From NCBI GenBank assembly GCA_030156305.1, contig JASGMZ010000199.1, positions 1-5,584 on the forward strand: 5,584 nt of DNA, given 5' to 3'. A program made the translations under genes and the position numbers. The DNA comes from Bacteroidales bacterium (GTDB lineage: Bacteria; Bacteroidota; Bacteroidia; Bacteroidales; UBA12077). The first letter of the stretch is position 1. Every line of letters begins with the position of its first letter. The notes below the pieces were generated by a model. That model worked only from the letters and a program-made list of their open reading frames with translations, had not been told where the DNA came from and made no database searches. Below are positions 1 through 5,566 of this stretch, one piece after another.

Positions 1-666
1 GGTGTTGTAGTTATAATAAATGCATTTGGTTCAATTCAGGGGAAATATCTGAATAAAAATCTTCAATATAAAAAATTAACTAAAGTATATTTTGTTGCTT
101 TTGTCGGGAGTAGCATTTTTGCAGTAATAATAGCAGCACTTGGTTATGGTGTATGGGCTCTTGTTGTAAGAACTTTATTTTGGGCTATTTTACTCAATGG
201 TGGGTGGTGGGTTGTAAGTTCTTGGAAGCCAAAGCGTAAATTTTCTTTAAAATCGTTTAAAGAATTGGGAGCATTTGGCTCAAAACTATTGGCAACAGCC
301 TTATTTAATACTTTTTTCTCAAATGTTTATTCTGTTTTAATAGGGAAATTATTTAATGCCCAGAGTCTTGGTTTTTTTACACGTGCAAAGCAGTTTTATG
401 ACTTGCCGGAAAGAAGTATAAGATCATCATCCGTGAATGTGTTTTTCCCTGCATTAAGTTATATACAGGACGACAACCAAAGGCTTGTCAGATCATATAA
501 AAAAATGTTAAGTATTTATGCATTTATTCTTTTCCCAATATATGCAGTTTTAGCAATAATTGCCAAGCCCTTAGTTTTAATTATCCTTACAGATAAATGG
601 TCTCAGTCCGCTATGTTATTGCAATTTTTTTGTTTTCTGGCAACAATTTATTTAAAAATTTTTTAA
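1..666 (+). CDS. Polysaccharide/LPS flippase (Wzx/WzxC-like, MOP superfamily), partial at 5' and truncated at 3'
   Basis: Frame 1 is open from the first base to a TAA at 664-666, giving 221 codons whose N-terminus lies outside the window. The product is very hydrophobic, with likely membrane segments near local residues 28-47, 49-72, 96-114 and 173-196. Flippase-type features include an L-G-F-F-T-R-A-K-Q stretch (residues 123-131; family pattern LG-YSRA-Q) and a late DKW...LLQFFCF segment (198-212). Known family members move lipid-linked sugar units across the inner membrane during capsule, O-antigen or exopolysaccharide synthesis and are usually about 480 residues. Here the protein ends just after LLQFFCF, where relatives continue through further helices, and the last codons run antisense through a manA fragment. 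I infer a 3' truncation at a junction near 620-655. A TTG at 265 is not the start, because the homologous reading continues upstream. The exact flippase subfamily is not certain. Confidence 0.82.
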   Translation, partial: GVVVIINAFGSIQGKYLNKNLQYKKLTKVYFVAFVGSSIFAVIIAALGYGVWALVVRTLFWAILLNGGWWVVSSWKPKRKFSLKSFKELGAFGSKLLATALFNTFFSNVYSVLIGKLFNAQSLGFFTRAKQFYDLPERSIRSSSVNVFFPALSYIQDDNQRLVRSYKKMLSIYAFILFPIYAVLAIIAKPLVLIILTDKWSQSAMLLQFFCFLATIYLKIF

Positions 667-733
667 GGTGTTGGCCGCCCCATATTTTTTCTTTAAACTG
701 TGGTTTAAATTTTAAAGGATAGATTTGATTCAT
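611..733 (-). pseudogene. manA: Mannose-6-phosphate isomerase, class I: 5' fragment only
   Basis: Reading leftward from an ATG at 733-731, the opposite strand encodes 40 residues before a TAG at 613-611. Residues 4-29 match the N-terminus of Bacteroidota ManA closely: IYPLKF-P (4-11), then KEKIWGG (14-20), then an L-NK segment (27-29). In the family this is followed by GESWE; here the match runs to KKI (35-37) and is replaced by AIT and a stop. Intact ManA is about 320 residues, so nearly 90% is missing. ManA interconverts mannose 6-phosphate and fructose 6-phosphate in the cytoplasm and feeds GDP-mannose synthesis for surface polysaccharides, which fits the flippase beside it. The reading frame continues upstream to 799 but the match begins at 733, so I take that start. 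The fragment is either a deletion remnant or half of a mis-joined assembly; it should not encode a working enzyme. Confidence 0.75.
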
Positions 734-818
734 TTTCAAAAATTTTTTATTGTGATACGAAACTACTTTGTCTATATCAATAGTTTTAATTAACTTCAAG
801 CACTCAATAATAGATTGT

Positions 819-826
819 CAAAGTTA
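819..826 (-). promoter_or_regulatory. Candidate -7 box for the leftward manA fragment
   Basis: The - strand reads TAACTTTG here, an exact match to the Bacteroidota -7 consensus TAnnTTTG. It would start a transcript near 812-815 with a leader of about 80 bases before the manA ATG at 733. No good -33 TTTG is seen at the usual 19-21 base spacing, so this rests on one motif in A/T-rich DNA. It lies only 16 bases upstream of the udk ATG, which suggests a shared divergent control region. Confidence 0.35.
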
Positions 827-841
827 TTAAATTTTATTCAA

Positions 842-1465
842 ATGTCTTTTATAATTGGAATTGCAGGCGGAACAGGTTCTGGAAAAACAACCGTAGTAAA
901 AAAAATAGTAGCAAGATTGCCAAAGAATGAAGTAGCTATTATCCCACAAGATTCGTATTACAGAGATAGCGGGCATTTGCCTTTAGAAGAACGACAGGAG
1001 ATAAATTTCGATCATCCCCGTTCGCTCGAATTTAGATTGTTAATCGAACATATTAAAAGATTAAAAGAAGGAAAAGCTATTGAACAACCCATATACTCTT
1101 ACTTAACCTGTACTCGTTCTGATGAAACAATTTTTGTAAGCCCTAAAAAAGTGATTATTATTGAAGGAATCTTAATCCTTCAAAATGCACAGTTACGTAA
1201 TTTAATGGATATAAAAGTTTTTGTTGATGCCGATAGCGATGATAGGCTTATGCGGGTTATTCAACGCGATTTGGTAGAAAGGGGAAGATCGGTCAGTAAA
1301 GTTCTTGACCGATATGAAAAAACCGTTAAACCCATGCACTTACAATTTATCGAACCTACAAAAAAATATGCTGACATTATAATTCCTCAAGGTGGCGAGA
1401 ATAAAGTAGGTATCGATATTTTAACATCAATTTTAGAAAAAAATCTCCGTATGGATAAAAAATAA
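842..1465 (+). CDS. udk: Uridine kinase (uridine/cytidine monophosphokinase)
   Basis: This 207-residue protein matches the family length (E. coli Udk is 213). It phosphorylates uridine and cytidine to UMP and CMP in pyrimidine salvage, in the cytoplasm. Visible motifs are a P-loop GGTGSGKTT (residues 9-17), DSYY (37-40) following the second strand, NFDHP (55-59), the YSY...TR substrate region (85-92), IIIEGIL (105-111), the lid-type RD--ERGR arginine cluster (142-149) and the C-terminal FIEP-KKYADIIIP region (169-182). I chose the ATG at 842 because relatives begin two or three residues before IIGIAGG. A TTG at 815 would add nine residues with no family support. No Shine-Dalgarno site is visible, which is usual in this phylum. 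The next gene begins 10 bases after the stop on the same strand, so the two are probably cotranscribed. The gene appears intact and lies just right of the rearranged flippase/manA region. Confidence 0.96.
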   Translation: MSFIIGIAGGTGSGKTTVVKKIVARLPKNEVAIIPQDSYYRDSGHLPLEERQEINFDHPRSLEFRLLIEHIKRLKEGKAIEQPIYSYLTCTRSDETIFVSPKKVIIIEGILILQNAQLRNLMDIKVFVDADSDDRLMRVIQRDLVERGRSVSKVLDRYEKTVKPMHLQFIEPTKKYADIIIPQGGENKVGIDILTSILEKNLRMDKK

Positions 1466-1475
1466 TTATCATTTT

Positions 1476-2201
1476 ATGTTAGATCATATTAAAATAGGAA
1501 ATATTTTATTTCTGGATATTGAAACAGTTCCACAATATTCTGATTTTGAAAAAGTACCCGAAGCATTTAAGCAATTTTGGGAAAAGAAATCATCATTCTT
1601 CCGTGAGGAAGAACAAACCGCCTCAGATGTTTATCAACGTGCAGGAATTTATGCCGAATACGGCAAAATTATCTGTATTTCAGTAGGAATAATTGTTCAT
1701 AAAGCAGAAGGACAATTTATCCGGTTAAAATCTTTTTATGGCGACGACGAAAAAAATTTACTTAGTGATTTCGCCAAAATGTTAAATAAATACTATGCAA
1801 AAAACAAAAGTATTTATTTGTGTGCCCATAATGGTAAGGAGTTTGATTTCCCGTATATCTCACGGCGAATGTTGGTTAATGGAATTTCATTGCCTACAAT
1901 TCTTGATGTTGCGGGGAAAAAACCCTGGGAAGTTACTTTTTTAGATACGATGGAGTTGTGGAAATTTGGTGATTATAAACATTATACCTCATTAAATTTA
2001 TTGACACATATTTTTAATATTCCAACTCCTAAAGATGATATTGATGGTAGCATGGTAGCTGATATATATTGGAATGAAAAGGATATTGATCGTATCGTTA
2101 TATATTGTGAGAAAGATGTTTTGGCCGTTGCTCAGCTTTTTTTGCGTTATCAGGGAAAACCTTTAATAAAACCCGAAAATGTAGAGTCTGCCACAGATTA
2201 A
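1476..2201 (+). CDS. Predicted 3'-5' exonuclease, PolB-like DEDDy family
   Basis: This 241-residue soluble protein has the three exonuclease motifs of the DnaQ/RNase H-like fold in order: Exo I FLDIET (D14, E16), Exo II AHNGKEFDFPYI with D124, and Exo III YCEKD with Y210 and D214 in the Y-x3-D spacing that defines the DEDDy class. Together these give the four acidic metal ligands plus the catalytic tyrosine. The whole protein is exonuclease, with no polymerase domain, and matches the stand-alone family described as related to the PolB proofreading domain (I believe Pfam PF10108). Such proteins should remove nucleotides from 3' ends of DNA or possibly RNA; the natural substrate is not evident. 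The ATG at 1476 puts the first motif at residue 14, as expected. It follows udk by 10 bases and ends six bases from the stop of a convergent gene. All catalytic residues are present, so it should be active. Confidence 0.9.
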   Translation: MLDHIKIGNILFLDIETVPQYSDFEKVPEAFKQFWEKKSSFFREEEQTASDVYQRAGIYAEYGKIICISVGIIVHKAEGQFIRLKSFYGDDEKNLLSDFAKMLNKYYAKNKSIYLCAHNGKEFDFPYISRRMLVNGISLPTILDVAGKKPWEVTFLDTMELWKFGDYKHYTSLNLLTHIFNIPTPKDDIDGSMVADIYWNEKDIDRIVIYCEKDVLAVAQLFLRYQGKPLIKPENVESATD

Positions 2202-2215
2202 ATTCACCTAATCTG
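2194..2215. terminator. Inverted repeat over two convergent stop codons (possible bidirectional transcript end)
   Basis: CAGATTA (2194-2200) and TAATCTG (2209-2215) are perfect 7-base complements with an 8-base loop. The stops of the exonuclease (2199-2201, +) and the hydrolase (2208-2210, -) are only six bases apart and overlap this stem, so it could end or protect both transcripts. Neither strand has a T-run directly after the stem and the stem is A/T-rich, so it is not a textbook Rho-independent terminator. Part of the symmetry arises because both genes end with GAT followed by a stop. Confidence 0.3.
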
Positions 2216-3011
2216 CTAAAAAATTCTGTATAATTTTTAAAAAAAGTTTTGGTTGCTCAGCATGTAGCCAATGCCCTGCATTGGGTATAATTTCTATTTC
2301 GGCAAAAGGGAAAACAGTTTTAATGGCTTTACGATCAGGAGATTCGATATAATCAGATTTCTCTCCCTTAATAAAAAGAACCGGAAAGCCGGTTATCCCA
2401 TTTCCATTCTTAAAATTCTCGATAGTAAGCCCATCCATAATATTTTCTAATTCATTACTTATGCTTTCCAGGTTGAGTCTCCATTTAAACTGGTTGTCTT
2501 TTGTGCGGCTTACGTTTTTTAATAAAAACTGGCGTACTCTTTTCGATGGTATTGACGAAGAAAGTATTTGATCAATATCTTCGCGGTTTTTTACATGCTT
2601 AAAATCCACATTATACATTGCTTTGATAATGGTTGAATGAGAAAGTAGCTGAGTTGATTTTGTATTTTTATAAGATATAGGAGAGATATCAACTACAATC
2701 AGGTTGTTTACCCTTTCGGGATAATCAACCGCAAAGAACATGGCTGTTTTACCACCCATCGAATGTCCTAAAATAATTGCTTTATCAATCGATTGCTTAT
2801 CCATAAACTCAAGTAAATCTTCTTTTAGTAGATGGTAGTTATGTTGTGGTGAATGGGGTGACTTACCATGATTCCGCTGGTCTACTAAATAAACTTCGTA
2901 ATTTGCGGATAGTTTTCGGCCTATACTTACCCAATTATCCGACGACCCATACAGCCCGTGTAAAATAATTAATGGAGGCCCATCGCCAAATTTTCTGAAA
3001 AATAAATCCAT
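2208..3011 (-). CDS. Alpha/beta hydrolase, YbfF/ABHD11-like esterase
   Basis: This 267-residue protein is a single alpha/beta-hydrolase domain with no signal peptide, so it should be cytoplasmic. It shows HGLYGS (residues 18-23, oxyanion region), VDQRNHGKS (43-51), the nucleophile elbow GHSMGG with S84, VVDISP with D108, and NAGHWLHAEQP with H247. E. coli YbfF, an acyl-CoA/ester hydrolase of about 254 residues, has the same landmarks, including RNHG, GHSMGG, DI-P and GHW-HAE-P. Its catalytic aspartate lies 24 residues after the serine, exactly as D108 does here, so I infer the triad S84-D108-H247. The substrate is unknown; small esters or acyl thioesters are plausible. The start codon is four bases downstream of the pdxJ stop on the same strand, so the two are very probably cotranscribed and may be translationally coupled. 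Nothing in the sequence shows a direct role in vitamin B6 synthesis. Confidence 0.9.
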   Translation of the reverse strand: MDLFFRKFGDGPPLIILHGLYGSSDNWVSIGRKLSANYEVYLVDQRNHGKSPHSPQHNYHLLKEDLLEFMDKQSIDKAIILGHSMGGKTAMFFAVDYPERVNNLIVVDISPISYKNTKSTQLLSHSTIIKAMYNVDFKHVKNREDIDQILSSSIPSKRVRQFLLKNVSRTKDNQFKWRLNLESISNELENIMDGLTIENFKNGNGITGFPVLFIKGEKSDYIESPDRKAIKTVFPFAEIEIIPNAGHWLHAEQPKLFLKIIQNFLAD

Positions 3012-3014
3012 GCT

Positions 3015-3731
3015 TTAGTTCTTTAATTCACGTAAATACATTTGGATAGTATTTTCGAGCCCATAGTAAAGCGCATCTGAAATTAAGGCATGTCCAATAG
3101 ATACTTCTAATAATCCCGATATGTTTTGATAAAAATATTTTAGATTATCGAGATTTAAATCATGGCCGGCATTAAGCCCTAATTCAACATTATTAGCAGC
3201 TTCGGCAGCTTTAATAAAGGGTTCTATTGCTTTTTCTCGGTTTGTTGAGAAATTGGCTGCATAAGGCTCGGTATAAAGTTCAACTCGGTCAGTTCCAGTT
3301 TCTTTTGCATTTTTTATACGTTCAATATCTGTTTCAACAAAAATAGATGTTCGAATACCTTTTGCTTGAAACCGCGAAATCACTTTTTTTAAAAAATCTC
3401 TGTGTTTTATTGTATCCCAACCAGCATTAGATGTTAATGCATCAGGAGGATCGGGTACTAAAGTAACCTGGTTAGGAACAATATCTAACACTAATTCTAT
3501 AAATTTTTCTGAAGGATATCCTTCAATATTATATTCGGTAGTAATAATAGGTTTAATATCATAAACATCGCTATATCGTATATGTCTTTCATCAGGCCGT
3601 GGATGCACAGTAATTCCCTGCGCACCGAAACGTTGACAATTGATGGCTGCTTCTAAAACATTTGGAATATTTCCGCCTCTGGCGTTTCGTAATGTTGCAA
3701 TTTTATTTATATTTACACTTAATCTTGTCAT
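3015..3731 (-). CDS. pdxJ: Pyridoxine 5'-phosphate synthase
   Basis: PdxJ condenses 1-deoxy-D-xylulose 5-phosphate (DXP) with 3-amino-2-oxopropyl phosphate to give pyridoxine 5'-phosphate, the ring-closing step of the DXP-dependent vitamin B6 pathway. The enzyme is a cytoplasmic TIM barrel. The length, 238 residues, is normal. Alignment by eye to E. coli PdxJ places the catalytic residues at H43 (in GITVHPR), E70 (in NIEGY) and H190 (in NAGH), with ligand residues N7, R18, R45, H50 and the G213-H214 pair also present. E. coli has Asp-His at the DXP-contact positions 11-12; here they are Asn9-Lys10, which I recall as usual for Bacteroidota. The ATG at 3731 gives the standard N-terminus (MTRLSVNIN). 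The gene heads a two-gene leftward unit with the hydrolase and is divergent from the CBS gene across 84 bases holding an exact -7 box. It appears intact. Confidence 0.96.
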   Translation of the reverse strand: MTRLSVNINKIATLRNARGGNIPNVLEAAINCQRFGAQGITVHPRPDERHIRYSDVYDIKPIITTEYNIEGYPSEKFIELVLDIVPNQVTLVPDPPDALTSNAGWDTIKHRDFLKKVISRFQAKGIRTSIFVETDIERIKNAKETGTDRVELYTEPYAANFSTNREKAIEPFIKAAEAANNVELGLNAGHDLNLDNLKYFYQNISGLLEVSIGHALISDALYYGLENTIQMYLRELKN

Positions 3732-3780
3732 TGATTTATATTTTTAATAAACATTAAATGGTTTTGCTTTGTTTATTGAA

Positions 3781-3788
3781 CAAAAATA
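3781..3788 (-). promoter_or_regulatory. Candidate -7 box for pdxJ and the hydrolase gene
   Basis: On the - strand this reads TATTTTTG, an exact TAnnTTTG match. Transcription would begin near 3774-3778, leaving a leader of about 45 bases before the pdxJ ATG at 3731. The expected -33 position (about 3807-3812) holds no TTTG, only a weak TTCAG. It faces away from a near-match on the other strand, with which it forms a dyad. Confidence 0.5.
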
Positions 3789-3792
3789 CGAG

Positions 3793-3801
3793 TATTTTTT
3801 G
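3793..3801 (+). promoter_or_regulatory. Candidate -7 box for the CBS-domain gene (and perhaps nadK)
   Basis: TATTTTTTG resembles the -7 consensus TAnnTTTG with one extra T. A TTTG at 3768-3771 lies 21 bases upstream, a reasonable -33 spacing for this phylum. The transcript would start near 3805-3808, only about 10 bases before the ATG at 3816, so the leader would be very short. The extra base lowers confidence. Confidence 0.4.
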
Positions 3802-3815
3802 AACTGAATAATATT

Positions 3816-4481
3816 ATGTTGGCAAAAGATTTAATATCAGATGAAATACCTTCGTTGCGTACATCCGACACTGCTGTTGAAGCTTTAAACTGGATGGAGG
3901 TATTTCGTATTTCACATTTACCCATTGTAAATAATGAAGAATTTTTAGGGCTTATCTCCGATGCCGATATTTATGACTTAAATGCTCCGGAAGAATCGAT
4001 TGGAAACCACAAACTCTCTTTGTTAAGGCCTTTTGTACGATATGATCAGCATGTTTATGAAATAATGGAAATTGCCGGACGTTTAAAACTTACCGTTGTG
4101 CCTGTTCTCGATTATAATAATAAATATATGGGGTTGGTCCGAATGAGTGATCTGTTGCACTATTTTTCTAAAATTTCAGCCATTGAAAAACCTGGTGGAA
4201 TAATTGTGCTTGAGTTGAGTGAAAGAGATTACTCTATGACTGAAATTTCACAAATTGTAGAATCGAATAATGCTAAAATTTTAAGTATGTATTTAAATAC
4301 TTCTCCCGATTCTACCAAACTTGAAATTACTTTAAAATTAAACCTTACCGATATAACACCTATAATTCAGACTTTTAATCGATACGATTACAGCATTAAA
4401 GCTTCTTTTATGGAGTATGACGAACAGGATGATCTTTATAATTCAAGATATGAGTTGTTTATGCGTTATCTGAATACTTAA
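3816..4481 (+). CDS. Two-CBS-domain protein with C-terminal ACT-like domain
   Basis: This 221-residue soluble protein carries two CBS motifs, about residues 1-57 (including ISHLPIV and FLGLISDADIYD) and 66-118 (including LTVVPVLD and MGLVRMSDLLHYF). About residues 127-197 then look like an ACT fold: a strand beginning GGIIVLEL, a helix with SMTEISQIVES, strands around AKILSMYL and LEITLKL, and a last strand SIKASF. CBS pairs usually bind adenine nucleotides or S-adenosylmethionine, and ACT domains usually bind amino acids or other small ligands, so this is probably a sensor or regulator without catalytic activity. The arrangement resembles AcuB-type CBS-ACT proteins, but I do not assign that name. 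It starts at the ATG at 3816, directly after a possible promoter and divergent from pdxJ. nadK follows 82 bases downstream on the same strand. A link to NAD(P) or adenylate status is conjecture from position only. Confidence 0.85.
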   Translation: MLAKDLISDEIPSLRTSDTAVEALNWMEVFRISHLPIVNNEEFLGLISDADIYDLNAPEESIGNHKLSLLRPFVRYDQHVYEIMEIAGRLKLTVVPVLDYNNKYMGLVRMSDLLHYFSKISAIEKPGGIIVLELSERDYSMTEISQIVESNNAKILSMYLNTSPDSTKLEITLKLNLTDITPIIQTFNRYDYSIKASFMEYDEQDDLYNSRYELFMRYLNT

Positions 4482-4495
4482 GGTGTATTTTGGTT

Positions 4496-4504
4496 TAATT
4501 TTTG
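4496..4504 (+). promoter_or_regulatory. Weak candidate -7 box upstream of nadK
   Basis: TAATTTTTG is TAnnTTTG with one extra base, the same deviation as in the candidate box of the CBS gene. It begins 15 bases after the CBS stop codon and 68 bases before the nadK ATG. In such A/T-rich DNA this may be chance. If real, it would let nadK be transcribed separately from the CBS gene. Confidence 0.2.
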
Positions 4505-4563
4505 ATTAATAATTAATACATAGAGATTTATAAAAAATAAGATTTATTACAATTATTTTTTTC

Positions 4564-5442
4564 ATGAAAGTTGCAATATTTGGTAGGCCTTTCGATAGAA
4601 CTTTTAAAGATTATATTCTTCGTTTTTTTGATAATCTGATACAACACAATATAACAATTTTGGTGCATCAGGATTTTTATCAATTTCTTATTAACGAAAT
4701 TAATCTTCCACCTAAAAATATTGAAACTTTCAGAAAACATTTTGAGCTTAAAGGAGATACTGATTTAATGTTTAGTATTGGTGGTGATGGAACTATATTG
4801 GATGCAATAACCTTTGTAAGAGATTCCGGGATTCCTATTGTCGGGATAAATACAGGAAACTTAGGTTTTTTGGCAAGTATCGCTAAAGACGAAATTGATA
4901 ATGCTTTGGAAGCTATCTATACAAAAAATTATACTATCGAAGAAAGAACCCTTTTAAAGTTGGAGAATCCTACTACAGTTTTTCATGATTTCCCCTACGG
5001 ATTAAACGAGATTGCGGTTCAAAAAATAGATTCGGCTATGATTAAGGTTCATGTATATATCGATGATGAGTTTTTAAATACATACTGGGCCGATGGATTA
5101 ATTATTTCTACTCCAACGGGCTCTACAGCATATTCTTTGAGTGTTGGTGGGCCTATAATTATTCCTAATTCCGGAAATTTTATTATTGCTCCCATTTCTC
5201 CACATAATTTAACAGTGCGTCCGATTGTGTTACCCGATAGTAGCAAACTACAATTAAAATTAGAATGTAGAGCGGTTAATTATATTGCTTCCATCGATCA
5301 TCGTTCGGTTGTTATTAATAATACAATGGATTTAAAAATCGAAAGGGCCGATTTTAAAATTAAACTATTAAGGTTAAATACTACCAGTTTTTTTAAAACA
5401 TTAAGAAATAAACTGATGTGGGGAGCTGATAAAAGAAATTAA
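4564..5442 (+). CDS. nadK: NAD kinase (ATP-NAD kinase)
   Basis: NadK phosphorylates NAD+ to NADP+ in the cytoplasm and is the cell's source of NADP(H). The 292-residue product has the usual length and all family signatures: GGDGT (residues 73-77, catalytic D75), NTGNLGFL (96-103), the NE pair (148-149), the glycine-rich ADGLIISTPTGSTAYSLS (176-193), GGPI (195-198), and the PIS-H-L--RPIVLP region (210-224). It closes with LMWGADKR, which matches Bacteroidota NadK. The ATG at 4564 begins MKVAIFG, the expected first strand, so the start is secure despite the lack of a Shine-Dalgarno site. A conserved-looking IDGRS segment of relatives reads SIDHRS here (243-248), probably tolerated variation. 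It lies 82 bases after the CBS gene on the same strand and could share its transcript or use its own promoter. A 124-base A/T-rich gap follows. Confidence 0.97.
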   Translation: MKVAIFGRPFDRTFKDYILRFFDNLIQHNITILVHQDFYQFLINEINLPPKNIETFRKHFELKGDTDLMFSIGGDGTILDAITFVRDSGIPIVGINTGNLGFLASIAKDEIDNALEAIYTKNYTIEERTLLKLENPTTVFHDFPYGLNEIAVQKIDSAMIKVHVYIDDEFLNTYWADGLIISTPTGSTAYSLSVGGPIIIPNSGNFIIAPISPHNLTVRPIVLPDSSKLQLKLECRAVNYIASIDHRSVVINNTMDLKIERADFKIKLLRLNTTSFFKTLRNKLMWGADKRN

Positions 5443-5548
5443 GAATAAAGTAAAAAACATTTTTTGTTTTTAAATTGTTGATAAATAAGTAAATTAATAG
5501 AATATATTTTATAATTAATGAATTTATTTTTAATTTTAAAAAAATAGA

Positions 5549-5556
5549 TACCTTTG
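5549..5556 (+). promoter_or_regulatory. Candidate -7 box for the gene starting at the right edge
   Basis: TACCTTTG is an exact match to TAnnTTTG in the A/T-rich gap after nadK. Transcription should begin near 5560-5563. No clear TTTG -33 element is seen 19-21 bases upstream. The box is so close to the ATG codons at 5567 and 5576 that the leader would be only about 5-15 bases. It indicates that the next gene has its own promoter rather than depending on nadK. Confidence 0.5.
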
Positions 5557-5566
5557 TAATAAGAAG

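Noticed and set aside
265..267. A TTG at 265 as the start of a short independent membrane protein
   Set aside because: The same frame is open to position 1 and encodes flippase-like membrane segments, so the gene simply enters from the left edge.
734..799. A 22-residue N-terminal extension of the manA fragment
   Set aside because: ManA proteins start right before the YPLKF motif, and the upstream codons are lysine-rich with no family match.
815..841. A TTG start that would extend uridine kinase by nine residues
   Set aside because: Family members begin just before the IIGIAGG strand, the ATG at 842 fits this, and no ribosome site favours the TTG.
4505..4517. ATTAAT-A-ATTAAT symmetric element between the CBS gene and nadK
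   Set aside because: It is made only of A and T in a region of the same composition, so there is no reason to treat it as an operator.
4528..4740. A 70-codon open frame on the - strand over the start of nadK
   Set aside because: It lies mostly antisense to well-supported NadK sequence, is rich in Lys, Asn and Ile as expected by chance in A/T-rich DNA, and shows no recognisable motif.
5049..5246. A 65-codon open frame on the - strand inside nadK
   Set aside because: It is the antisense shadow of the conserved glycine-rich NadK core and has no family resemblance or start signal.
5453..5471. AAAAACA / TGTTTTT inverted repeat just after nadK as an intrinsic terminator
   Set aside because: The 7-base stem has a single G:C pair and a 5-base T loop, and such repeats arise easily by chance in DNA this A/T-rich.
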